64,000 nucleotides of DNA from Rhodoferax lithotrophicus. GTDB taxonomy: Bacteria > Pseudomonadota > Gammaproteobacteria > Burkholderiales > Burkholderiaceae_C. Positions 15,869 to 24,262 of the stretch are shown here, one piece after another. The position numbers and the translations under genes were made by a program. A model generated the notes under the pieces. It made no database searches. It had not been told where the DNA came from and saw nothing but the letters and a program-made list of their open reading frames with translations. How positions within the stretch are numbered: position 1 is the first letter of the stretch; each line of letters begins with the position of its first letter. The stretch spans positions 3,927,989 through 3,991,988 of the forward strand of contig NZ_AP024238.1 of the NCBI RefSeq assembly GCF_019973615.1, in the 5' to 3' direction.

Positions 15869-17791
15869 ATGGCCATACTGCACCACATGAAACTGACCAC
15901 CAAGTTTCTCATTCTTGGCCTGATTGCCTTGTTCATCGTGCTGATTCCGTCGGCACTGTATTTCCAGCGGGCCATGATTGAAATCCGTGTGGCCCAGCAT
16001 GAACTCAGCGGCACACAGCCCCTGTTGGCCATCAACAAAGTTATTCAATACAGCCAGGTACACCGTGGCATGTCGGCCAGCATGCTCAGTGGCAATAACG
16101 CACTGGAAGCCCGCCGCCCCGCGCTACGCGACAAGCTCACCGCAGCCATGAATGAGCTCGAAGTGCAGCTCAAGGCCAGCAACACCCCGGCCCCTCTGCA
16201 AACCCGCTGGGCCGATCTGCGTCGAAGCTGGGTGGAACTGGAGCAAGGAGTTGCCAACCGCAGTCTGGACACCCCCCAAAGTACGGCGCTGCATACCGCC
16301 ATGATCACCAAACAATTGCAATTGAGCGAAGAACTGCTGGACGAATTCAACCTCAGCCAAGATCCGGGCGAAGACACCTACCCGCTGATTCGTGCCACCA
16401 TGATCGACATGCCCTGGCTGGCAGAAAACATGGGCATCATGCGCGCCATGGGAAGCAGCTTTTTAACCAAGGCCGATGCGCCCCCTGCAGGACGCGCCAC
16501 ACTGGCTGCATTACTCAAACGGGCCCGTGAGCTGGAAGTCAGCATGTACCGACAACTCGCCCGAACCACTGCTGCCAACCCTGCGCTGAAAGCTGTTCTG
16601 GACAGTGGCATCACTTCCAGCCGCAACGCCGTGCTCAATACCCTGACCTTGGCAGAACGCGAAGTGATCACCGCCCCCGAGCTGAAATTCGGGGCTGTGG
16701 ACTATTTTGACGAATTCACGCGCACCATTGACGGCCTGTTTGAATTCAACGCCCTGGCCATGAAAACCTTGGTCAACACGCTGGATGCCCGCATGACCCA
16801 TGCCCGCAACCTGGAGTTGCTGGTAGCCTTGGTGCTCACCGGGGGCATTCTGGCTGCCTTGTGGCTTTCCCTGCTGTTTATTCGCAGCATCACCGGCCCT
16901 GTCAACAATGCACTGACCGTGGCACATGCGGTGGCTGAAGGTGACCTACGCATCAAGGTTCTGGTACAGGGCGACAACGAATTTGGCGAACTCATGCAGG
17001 CCATGGCTTCCATGCGTGACAACCTGGCCCGGGTGGTGACACAGGTGCTCAGCGGCTCAGAAAGCGTAGCGACAGCCAGCGCCCAAATCGCCCAAGGTGA
17101 CAACGATTTGAGCGGCCGCACCGAGGAACAAGCCAGTGCACTGGAAGAAACCTCGGCCTCCATGGCCGAACTGGGTAGCACTGTGCAACAAAATGCGAAC
17201 AGCGCCCACCAGGCCAACCAACTGGCGCAAAACGCCAGCGCAGTGGCCATCAAGGGGGGTGAAGTGGTCAGCCAGGTGGTGCACACCATGAAGGACATCA
17301 ACGACTCCTCCCGGCGCATCGCCGACATCATCAGCGTTATTGACGGTATTGCCTTCCAGACCAACATTCTGGCGCTCAATGCGGCCGTGGAAGCCGCACG
17401 CGCGGGGGAGCAAGGCCGGGGATTTGCCGTGGTGGCCAGCGAGGTGCGCTCTTTGGCCGGGCGCAGCGCCGAAGCCGCCAAAGAGATCAAGGCACTGATA
17501 GATGCCAGCGTAGACCGTGTGGCACAAGGCTCTGTGCTGGTTGACCAGGCGGGTGCCACCATGAACGAGGTCGTGAGTGCCATCCGCCGTGTCACCGACA
17601 TCGTGGGCGAGATCAGTTCATCCAGCCATGAACAAGCCACCGGCGTGACTCAAGTGATGGAAGCCGTCAGCCAAATGGACCAAACCACCCAACAAAACGC
17701 CGCACTTGTCGAAGAAATCGCTGCCGCCGCCGACAGCCTGCGCAGTCAGGCACAGGAACTTGTAAAAACCGTGTCGATCTTCAAGCTATAA
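15869..17791 (+). CDS. methyl-accepting chemotaxis protein
   Basis: A transmembrane chemoreceptor of about 640 residues. The first membrane segment is near residues 12-30 (FLILGLIALFIVLIPSA). The periplasmic domain of about 290 residues is rich in helix and has VHRGMSASML near its start, as in NIT-like or four-helix sensors. The second membrane segment is LLVALVLTGGILAALWLSL. A HAMP domain and an MCP signalling domain follow, with the hairpin QGRGFAVVASEVRSLAGRSA. The ATG at 15869 has GAGGA eleven bases upstream; ATG 15887 (MKLTTKF) is an alternative. The stop lies inside a dispersed repeat. The ligand is unknown. Confidence 0.94.
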   Translation: MAILHHMKLTTKFLILGLIALFIVLIPSALYFQRAMIEIRVAQHELSGTQPLLAINKVIQYSQVHRGMSASMLSGNNALEARRPALRDKLTAAMNELEVQLKASNTPAPLQTRWADLRRSWVELEQGVANRSLDTPQSTALHTAMITKQLQLSEELLDEFNLSQDPGEDTYPLIRATMIDMPWLAENMGIMRAMGSSFLTKADAPPAGRATLAALLKRARELEVSMYRQLARTTAANPALKAVLDSGITSSRNAVLNTLTLAEREVITAPELKFGAVDYFDEFTRTIDGLFEFNALAMKTLVNTLDARMTHARNLELLVALVLTGGILAALWLSLLFIRSITGPVNNALTVAHAVAEGDLRIKVLVQGDNEFGELMQAMASMRDNLARVVTQVLSGSESVATASAQIAQGDNDLSGRTEEQASALEETSASMAELGSTVQQNANSAHQANQLAQNASAVAIKGGEVVSQVVHTMKDINDSSRRIADIISVIDGIAFQTNILALNAAVEAARAGEQGRGFAVVASEVRSLAGRSAEAAKEIKALIDASVDRVAQGSVLVDQAGATMNEVVSAIRRVTDIVGEISSSSHEQATGVTQVMEAVSQMDQTTQQNAALVEEIAAAADSLRSQAQELVKTVSIFKL

Positions 17792-17838
17792 AATATATAG
17801 CTACTCAGGCAACATAGAAGGGCGCTACAAGCCGATTA
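17790..17838 (+). repeat. dispersed repeat copy 3, between convergent genes
   Basis: It reads ATATAGCTACT, then GGGCGCTACAAGCC. It overlaps the stop codon of the chemoreceptor and supplies the stop codon of the convergent cyclase gene. Confidence 0.65.
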
Positions 17839-20010
17839 CTTGCTCAATATGACCACCGTGCTGCCGCACTCGCCTGCGGCCAAGCGCCGGGCATGGTACT
17901 GGGCCAGTGGGTCATCGGGGTAACGCTCTGCCAGTTGGCCAAAGGCCTCCAGCGCTTGCGGTTCGTGTGTTTCCATCAAGGTATAGGCCGCCAGGTAATC
18001 ATGCACTTGGGGCTGCGCCGCCTGCTCGGGTGTCAGAGGCTCAAACGTTGCCACCGCCTCGGCCTTGCCCTTGAGCACCAAACGCCCGCATGGTCGGCCA
18101 ACAAACCCTGGGCACTGGGCCACCGTGGCACCACTCACGCAGATGCGGGTGCCGAGTTGTTTGTTGATGCTTTCCAGCCGTGCAGCGGTGTTGATGGCAT
18201 CCCCCAACGCGCGGTAGTCCAGCATGGATTTGCCACCAAAATTGCCAATCAATACCCGTCCGGTGTTGACCCCGATACGGGTACGCCCGAACGGTACACC
18301 CTGCGCACGCTGCTGGTGGCTGCAGGCCTGCGCAAACTGGTCCATCTCCAGGGCACAAGCCAAAGCCCGCTGGGCATGGTCGGCCTGCACCACCGGGGCT
18401 GAAAACATCACCACCACGGCATCCCCCACGATGCGGTCCAGCGTGCCGTCGTGCTTGAAGACGATCTGGATCATGCCCTCTAGGTACTCGTTGATCAGGT
18501 TGGAGAGTTTGTCCGGTGCGTACTGCTCCATCAAGGGCGTGAACCCTTCCAGATCCGTCATCACAAATGAGCATTCGCGGTAAATGGCCCCCAGTTCCAG
18601 TTGCTGCGGGTTGGCCTGCAAATACTTGACCCGGTTGGGTGAGACGTAGCGCGAGAAGGCATTGCGAATCCAGCGCTGTTCACGCTCGGTGGCCAGATAC
18701 CGCGGCACCATCACCCCCCCACACAAGGCACTGAGCGCCAAAGCCGGAAAAATCGGGTCCAGCAACACCTGCCGGGCCACAAACAGCCACACCGACACGG
18801 CCAGACACCCCGCCACCAACAAGCCCCACAACAACACCGACCACACCGGACGCACACGCGCCAGCATGCTCCCCAACAACAGCCAAGTGACCAGCAGCGT
18901 GGCCAGCAGCGCATCGTTTTCCCATGCCGGGCGCTGCAGACTGGTGCCACTGAGCAGTTGCTCGGTTAACTGCACATGGCCCTCGATGCCGGGAATCAAC
19001 TCGCCCAAGGGGCTGTAAAGGGTGTCACCCAGTCCCTTGGCCGTGACCCCAATAAACACCATGTGGCCTTTGACCCGCTGCGCATCCACCTTGCCTGCCA
19101 GCAGATCCTGTGCCGACACATAGCGCGCTGGTGCCAGAGGTCGAAAATGCAGCCACACCCGCCCATCGGTCGCCGTTGGCAGGAAACCATGTTGTCCCAT
19201 GCCAACGCCTAAGAGACCAGGTGCCTGACCGGCAGAAGCTGCCGCCACCTCCAAGGTCAGATTGTCCAAGCCGCCAAACAGGCGCAGGGTTTCCAGCGCC
19301 ATGCCGGGGTACAAAGTGTCGTGCACCTGATAAACCAGGGGCACGGCCCGCAACACCCCATCACTGCCAGGCTCCAGTGAAATAGCCGCACTGCCTGCCG
19401 CAGCCTTGGCCAGCAAAGGCAACGGCGCAAGCCCGCCACCGTAGGGTGGCAACCAATCACCGGCTGTACCACCCAAACTCAAAAAATGCGCCTTGGCCGG
19501 TGGCAGGCTGCCACTGGCAGAAACTGGTTCAATCGGAAAACCCAGCACCACCCGGCTGCGGGCCAAGCTGTCGGCCAACAGCTGGTCATGCGCAGGAAGC
19601 TGTTGTAACTGCCGCTGCAACAGCGGCTGATCGGGATAAGCCACAGCCACTTGTTCGGGGGAACTGCGGTCGGGCTCGGACAAGACCACATCAAACGCCA
19701 CCACTTTGGCACCCATGGCCGTGAGCTGATCCACCATCCGTGCCAGCACGGTACGTGGCCATGGCCACTGCCCGATGCCCGCCAGACTGGCATCATCAAT
19801 GGCGACCACCCTGATGGGCAGCTCATCGTGGTAGGCCAGCGGAGCCAATGACTGCAGTTGATCAAAGGCGTTTTCACGCAAACGCGCACGAAACTGGGGA
19901 TCAGTCACCTGAATAAAAAGTGCCACGGCCATCACCAGCGTTGGAAACACAGCACGCAACAAAGCCGCGCCGATACGCCTCAGCCAGCGCGCGTTATGAC
20001 GGTTGGTCAT
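17836..20010 (-). CDS. CHASE2-domain class III nucleotide cyclase
   Basis: A 724-residue inner-membrane signal protein. An N-terminal membrane anchor (about 14-30) leads into a large periplasmic CHASE2 sensor (about 40-350) with VVAIDDASLAGIGQWPWPR. A cluster of membrane helices (about 365-440) follows, then a cytoplasmic class III cyclase domain. The metal aspartates are present in MTDLEGFT and VGDAVVVMF, and ALGDAINTAARLE provides the ribose-binding Asn and transition-state Arg. The usual adenine-recognising Lys in the D-K-x-x-GD context is Arg here (LDRIVGD), so cAMP is likely but not certain as product. The divergent neighbour is a cNMP-binding diguanylate cyclase, a likely receiver of its signal. 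Confidence 0.9.
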   Translation of the reverse strand: MTNRHNARWLRRIGAALLRAVFPTLVMAVALFIQVTDPQFRARLRENAFDQLQSLAPLAYHDELPIRVVAIDDASLAGIGQWPWPRTVLARMVDQLTAMGAKVVAFDVVLSEPDRSSPEQVAVAYPDQPLLQRQLQQLPAHDQLLADSLARSRVVLGFPIEPVSASGSLPPAKAHFLSLGGTAGDWLPPYGGGLAPLPLLAKAAAGSAAISLEPGSDGVLRAVPLVYQVHDTLYPGMALETLRLFGGLDNLTLEVAAASAGQAPGLLGVGMGQHGFLPTATDGRVWLHFRPLAPARYVSAQDLLAGKVDAQRVKGHMVFIGVTAKGLGDTLYSPLGELIPGIEGHVQLTEQLLSGTSLQRPAWENDALLATLLVTWLLLGSMLARVRPVWSVLLWGLLVAGCLAVSVWLFVARQVLLDPIFPALALSALCGGVMVPRYLATEREQRWIRNAFSRYVSPNRVKYLQANPQQLELGAIYRECSFVMTDLEGFTPLMEQYAPDKLSNLINEYLEGMIQIVFKHDGTLDRIVGDAVVVMFSAPVVQADHAQRALACALEMDQFAQACSHQQRAQGVPFGRTRIGVNTGRVLIGNFGGKSMLDYRALGDAINTAARLESINKQLGTRICVSGATVAQCPGFVGRPCGRLVLKGKAEAVATFEPLTPEQAAQPQVHDYLAAYTLMETHEPQALEAFGQLAERYPDDPLAQYHARRLAAGECGSTVVILSK

Positions 20011-20215
20011 TCAATTTCATCCCCAAAGTGCAACAGCGAGCTAGTTTATGGGCTTACCCGGCCAGCCCTCCTGATGTCGTGGCTCACCTATGGTCACTCC
20101 AGGGAACACCCTGAATGCACCTGCCATCGTTTAGACTTAATGACAATCAATAAATCACGGCAGGTTACGCACGTATTGCCCAGCAGCTGCCAACCTGACC
20201 AAGGAGAGGGTATCC

Positions 20216-21184
20216 ATGAGCACACTGACAGAAGAGCTGGCGAACACCGATTTATTGTGGGATGTGCCTCAGGCCACGCTTGAATTCCTGGCAGAACACA
20301 GCGCCCCCCGCACCCTGGCATCGGGTGAGGTATTGCTCTGCCCAGAGCTGGAAAATGGACACGTCTACCTGCTGCTCACAGGCACCCTCACGGTGCACTT
20401 TGGCACACCGGACTCACCCATGATCCGTGAACTTGCACAAGGCTCCTCGGTGGGTGAGGTGTCCATCATCGATGACACACGCCCCTCCGCCTACGTGATC
20501 GCCAAGGAGACTTGCCGTGTATTTCCCATTCACCGCCATCTGATCCATCAACTCCTTGCCGAGTCCAATCCGTTTGCACGCAACCTGTTGCAGATGCTGA
20601 CCCGCTGGCTCAAATCCAACACACAACGCATCGTCAGTGACCGCATGCAAATCTGGGAACTGACCGACCAGGTGAATATCGACGGCCTGACCGGGCTGTA
20701 CAACCGACGCTGGCTGGACAACGCCTTTCCTCGTTTGTTGACACAGTCATGGAAGAAAGGGCAGGCCTTGTGCGTGTTGATGGTGGATGTAGACAACTTC
20801 AAGAGCTACAACGACGACAACGGCCACCTCGGCGGCGACCGGGCCCTGATGGCCATGGGCGAAGTGCTGAAAACCACGGTGCGCCCCTATGACTTTGCTG
20901 CCCGCTATGGCGGGGAAGAATTCCTTATCCTGCTACCCAACACCAGCCTGAATGAGGGGGTTGCGGTGGCAGAACGCATCCGGCATTGCTCCGAGAGCAA
21001 AGCCGTGGCCTATGCCAATGAGCATTCGGTGCCTGGCATCACCGTGTCAACCCCTTTACCCAACATCACCGTTTCCATTGGGCTAGCGCTCAACCAGTCA
21101 GACTCGGTGTCCGAGTTGATCGCTGCGGCCGATGCCCAGCTGTACCGGGCCAAGATGGATGGACGTAACTGCGTCAGGTATTGA
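20216..21184 (+). CDS. cyclic-nucleotide-binding diguanylate cyclase
   Basis: A 322-residue soluble protein that appears to turn a cyclic nucleotide signal into c-di-GMP. The N-terminal cNMP-binding domain (about 15-135) ends in a phosphate-binding cassette GSSVGEVSIIDDTRPSAYV, with the conserved Glu and the Arg before Ser-Ala. The GGDEF domain (about 155-320) has VDVDNFKSYND, RYGGEEF, and an RxxD inhibitory site (RPYD) five residues before GGEEF. A strong AAGGAGAGG precedes the ATG at 20216. It is divergent from the CHASE2 cyclase and convergent with the FecR gene. A cAMP-to-c-di-GMP relay is inferred from this pairing. Confidence 0.9.
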   Translation: MSTLTEELANTDLLWDVPQATLEFLAEHSAPRTLASGEVLLCPELENGHVYLLLTGTLTVHFGTPDSPMIRELAQGSSVGEVSIIDDTRPSAYVIAKETCRVFPIHRHLIHQLLAESNPFARNLLQMLTRWLKSNTQRIVSDRMQIWELTDQVNIDGLTGLYNRRWLDNAFPRLLTQSWKKGQALCVLMVDVDNFKSYNDDNGHLGGDRALMAMGEVLKTTVRPYDFAARYGGEEFLILLPNTSLNEGVAVAERIRHCSESKAVAYANEHSVPGITVSTPLPNITVSIGLALNQSDSVSELIAAADAQLYRAKMDGRNCVRY

Positions 21185-21194
21185 GGCCGCATCA

Positions 21195-21217
21195 AAACCG
21201 CCAGTTCACAGCGGTTT
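21195..21217. terminator. possible bidirectional hairpin between convergent genes
   Basis: A 7-bp stem AAACCGC / GCGGTTT with a 9-base loop lies at the convergent ends of the diguanylate cyclase and FecR genes. It overlaps the FecR stop region and is followed on the minus strand by four T residues. Confidence 0.35.
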
Positions 21218-22015
21218 GGGCGGCACCACTGGCCCCGGTGCCGGTTGTACGGGTTGTATGGGTTGAGGCGGTGTGGGTTGAGGCGGCCGCACCACTTGTC
21301 CATTCGGGGTATTGGTTGAGCGCGACATATTCTGCGTACCCACCGGCGGTGGCGGCGGTGGAGCGCCACCCGGACCCATGCCTTGCCCTGGGCCTGGTGA
21401 ACGCCCTGGCCCCCCGTGTGGACCTATATCCAGCTTGCCACCGATGGCCGGTTTGGGCATCACTTGCGGGCCAAACACCGTCAGACTCTGCCCGGCACTG
21501 ACCAGCGCCCGTCCCCCGGCATTGGCCACTTCCACCTGTCCGTGATCCACACTGACATGCAGCACGTCACCCAGCTTCACGGAATACTCGGTGCCACGCA
21601 CACCTAGGTTGGCCAGGCGGGTCTTGAGCTGGTAATTCTGTTTGTCCATCTGCCCGGTCAGCGTGTGCATCAGACCATTCAACAAGCTGAACTGTGCCCG
21701 GTTCTCCTTGCCCTTGGCATAGCGGTAATCGTCCACCGCGAAGCGGGTATCACGGTACAGGGTCAGCAGGGTGCCGTCGACAAAGCGGATTTGCACCTGC
21801 CCCTCCCCGGTCTCGATGCTGTCGCCACTGAACAACTCGGCGCGATTCACGGCTAACCGCTTGTCTGCGCCGTGCACGATTTCCACCTTGCCGTTCAGCG
21901 ACAGGATCACCCCCGCAGGGTCTGCGGCCAGCGCCGCCAGTGGCAGGTAACAAACCGCCAGAAAAAACCGGCCCATAAGGCGCACCCAGCGCCAGTCCAA
22001 ATCCGTGTGGTACAT
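21206..22015 (-). CDS. FecR-domain protein with proline/glycine-rich tail
   Basis: A secreted or periplasmic protein of about 269 residues. After a signal peptide ending AALAADPAG, a FecR domain (about 35-170) shows GDSIETGEGQVQIRFVDGT and the typical NLGVRGTEYSV end. The last 80 residues are a low-complexity tail rich in Pro and Gly (PPPPPP, GPGQGMGPGG), suited to crossing the cell wall or binding partners. The start is unsure: ATG 22015 has GGGA upstream, while ATG 22030 would overlap the previous gene by 13 bases. It is translationally coupled to the TPR barrel gene. Such stand-alone FecR proteins are known companions of CHASE2 cyclases. Confidence 0.85.
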   Translation of the reverse strand: MYHTDLDWRWVRLMGRFFLAVCYLPLAALAADPAGVILSLNGKVEIVHGADKRLAVNRAELFSGDSIETGEGQVQIRFVDGTLLTLYRDTRFAVDDYRYAKGKENRAQFSLLNGLMHTLTGQMDKQNYQLKTRLANLGVRGTEYSVKLGDVLHVSVDHGQVEVANAGGRALVSAGQSLTVFGPQVMPKPAIGGKLDIGPHGGPGRSPGPGQGMGPGGAPPPPPPVGTQNMSRSTNTPNGQVVRPPQPTPPQPIQPVQPAPGPVVPPKPL

Positions 22016-22017
22016 GG

Positions 22018-23340
22018 TCAAAAATCCCATCTCAATTGCAACGAAAAGGTATTTCGGGTGTAGTCGTAAAGCGCTGTGTTCGACATATTGCGCGTGATGG
22101 TATAGCGAGGAATCAGATGCCAGCGCTCGCCCAGTTTGTAGTCAGCCGCCAGCCCCAGGCTGCGGCTTGAATCACGTCGCACCACGAGGTAAAGCGCATC
22201 AGTGGCCAGATGCCGCTGCTCTTCATAGGCCAGCCCGAGCGACAACACCAGCTGGTCATTCACCGGCACGCTGCCGCCAAGATGAACACCCCACAAGCGA
22301 AAGCTGAAATGCGGCCGGATATCGTCTTTGGACACTTCTTTGCCCGCATACAAGCCGTACTGCCAATGCCTGGCACCACGGCTGGTGGCACCATCGTGGC
22401 TCAGGCCAACCGTCATACGCGCGGCGTTGTCGATGGCATGGTCAGGAAAGTCAAACCTGAGATGCTGGAGATAGCCACTGACCCGTGAGTCCTCACTCCA
22501 CGGATGCACCCAATTCAGCCGTGCACCCAGAGAACTGCGGTACACCGCGTCATTGACCAGGTCATTCTGCGCCAGCAGCGTTGCGCCCCAATGATCCTTG
22601 CCCATGCGTTTTTGCAACCCCAGATCAAGGTAGACCACGCCCTCCTTCACATCCTTGCGGCTACGGTTGAAGTTCTGGCTGAGGTTGCCATTGGCCGTGA
22701 CCCAGGTGGACGCATCAAGCTCCTTGCGCAACGTCAAACCGGCCTCGACGGTGGCCATCTGATCCTGATCCCGCGCGGCAGTGCCCAATGCCGTGGGCGT
22801 GTTGCCCAGCAACGGAATTAACAACTGGGGTGAATCCGGGCCACTGGTCACATTGTCAGACCCGCCCACGCCCAGGGCCAGGTAACCACTCAGACTCAGG
22901 CCGCGGCCACCTTCTGCCTGAGCCACATCCCGACGCAAGCGCTCCAGCACCTGTTGCTGATCGGAGGTGAGCGGCAAAGTTGCCAAGGGCTGCAGCAGCT
23001 CAGCAGCATGTCTCTCATCACCACGCTCAAGAAGAATGCTGGCAGCCTTCAGGCGTGCCTCCACATGACCGGCATCTGCCATGACCACCCGCTCAAAGGC
23101 AAACAAAGCTTGCCCGGTATCACCACTGCCCTGCCAGGCCAGACCCAACAGGTAGTCGTAGTCAGGCATTCCTGCGTAGCGCATCAACCCAGGCTCAAGC
23201 TCCGCCAGCGCCTGGGCTGGCAAACCACGCTGGAGCCATTGACGCGCGGACGCCAGCGAAGGTGCATCCTCCTGCGCCATGGCCACAAAAGTCAGCCCAA
23301 ACAGACTGATCGCCACCAACATATCACGATAGTTCGACAT
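22018..23340 (-). CDS. outer-membrane protein with TPR domain and beta-barrel
   Basis: A 440-residue exported protein. The ATG at 23340 has a near-perfect AAAGGAGG. The signal peptide ends near TFVAMAQ. TPR-like helical repeats (about 30-140, for example QALAELEPGLMRYAG and ALFAFERVVMADAGHVEARL) precede a long region of alternating short strands ending in FSLQLRWDF. A terminal Phe after a strand is the usual signal for insertion by the BAM complex. The plan resembles Slam-like and other TPR-barrel proteins. It overlaps the next gene (FecR protein), so the two act together. Export of a surface protein is one possible role, but its partner is not evident. Confidence 0.8.
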   Translation of the reverse strand: MSNYRDMLVAISLFGLTFVAMAQEDAPSLASARQWLQRGLPAQALAELEPGLMRYAGMPDYDYLLGLAWQGSGDTGQALFAFERVVMADAGHVEARLKAASILLERGDERHAAELLQPLATLPLTSDQQQVLERLRRDVAQAEGGRGLSLSGYLALGVGGSDNVTSGPDSPQLLIPLLGNTPTALGTAARDQDQMATVEAGLTLRKELDASTWVTANGNLSQNFNRSRKDVKEGVVYLDLGLQKRMGKDHWGATLLAQNDLVNDAVYRSSLGARLNWVHPWSEDSRVSGYLQHLRFDFPDHAIDNAARMTVGLSHDGATSRGARHWQYGLYAGKEVSKDDIRPHFSFRLWGVHLGGSVPVNDQLVLSLGLAYEEQRHLATDALYLVVRRDSSRSLGLAADYKLGERWHLIPRYTITRNMSNTALYDYTRNTFSLQLRWDF

Positions 23341-23510
23341 AAACCTCCTTTTCTCATGCACACAGGGATTGTGATGGCATCACATGACAAATGGGTCACC
23401 AATGCCCCTCATGGACAGAATGGCAAACCCCGCATTTTTCATGCCCCCTCAAGGCTTGTTTGATACTGTAGCCCTTGCCCAAGACAAGAGCTCCGTGCTC
23501 ACCCTACCCC

Positions 23511-24176
23511 ATGACAACTCCCATCAAAATCGATTTTGTCTCCGACGTGTCCTGCCCCTGGTGTGCCATTGGCTTGCAGTCACTGAACCTGGCGCTGGAA
23601 CGCCTGCAAGACCAGGTGCAGACCGAATTGCATTTCCAACCGTTTGAGCTTAACCCGCAGATGCCGCCCCAAGGCCAGGAAATCACCGAACACCTGAGCC
23701 AGAAATACGGTGCCTCACCAGAGCAACTGGCGCAAACGCGTGAAACCATTCGCCAGCGCGGCGCAGCCCTGGGGTTTGAGTTTGGCATAGGTAAACGTGA
23801 GCGTATCTACAACACCTTTGATGCCCATCGCCTGCTGCACTGGGCCGAACGGGAAGGCCCGCCGGGGGCCCCAAAAGCCCTCAAGATGGCCTTGTTCACC
23901 GCTTATTTCACCCATGGGCTAGACCCAAGTTCTCATGAAGTGCTGCTGAATCTGGTGACCCAGCAGGGGCTGGACTCATCACGCGCCCGTGCCGTGCTGC
24001 AAAGTGACGCGTTTGCGGATGAAGTGCGCGAGCAGGAAGCGTTTTACACCAGCAGCGGCATCCATTCGGTGCCCGCCGTCATCCTCAATAACCGCCACCT
24101 GATCTCGGGCGGCCAAGCCCCTGAGGTGTATGAACAAGCCTTGCGGCAACTGGCCGATGCGGCACGCACAGCCTGA
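23511..24176 (+). CDS. FrnE-like DsbA-family oxidoreductase
   Basis: A cytoplasmic thioredoxin-fold protein of 221 residues in the FrnE/DsbA-like group, which performs thiol-disulfide exchange. The redox motif is SDVSCPWCAIG near residues 11-21, followed by a helical insertion. The family's late GIHSVPAVILNN carries the cis-proline, and the end is typical (SGGQAPEVYEQALRQL). The ATG at 23511 is preferred because it starts the first beta strand (IKIDFVSDV); a TTG 36 bases upstream is less likely. It stands alone, followed by a dispersed repeat shared with the convergent MFS gene. Confidence 0.92.
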   Translation: MTTPIKIDFVSDVSCPWCAIGLQSLNLALERLQDQVQTELHFQPFELNPQMPPQGQEITEHLSQKYGASPEQLAQTRETIRQRGAALGFEFGIGKRERIYNTFDAHRLLHWAEREGPPGAPKALKMALFTAYFTHGLDPSSHEVLLNLVTQQGLDSSRARAVLQSDAFADEVREQEAFYTSSGIHSVPAVILNNRHLISGGQAPEVYEQALRQLADAARTA

Positions 24177-24202
24177 TCGCGCTGCGCGGCTATTAAATAC
24201 GC

Positions 24203-24262
24203 CTTGTTTTGACCTGTATCGCTTATAAAACAAGCATAAATAGCTATTATTTTTATAGCTAT
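24203..24262 (-). repeat. dispersed repeat copy 4, at the MFS stop codon
   Basis: The minus strand reads AATAGCTAT, then AATAGCTATTTATGCTTG, then ATAAGCGATACAGG. It has a short inverted repeat of AATAGCTAT type at one end and supplies the stop codon of the MFS gene. Confidence 0.7.
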
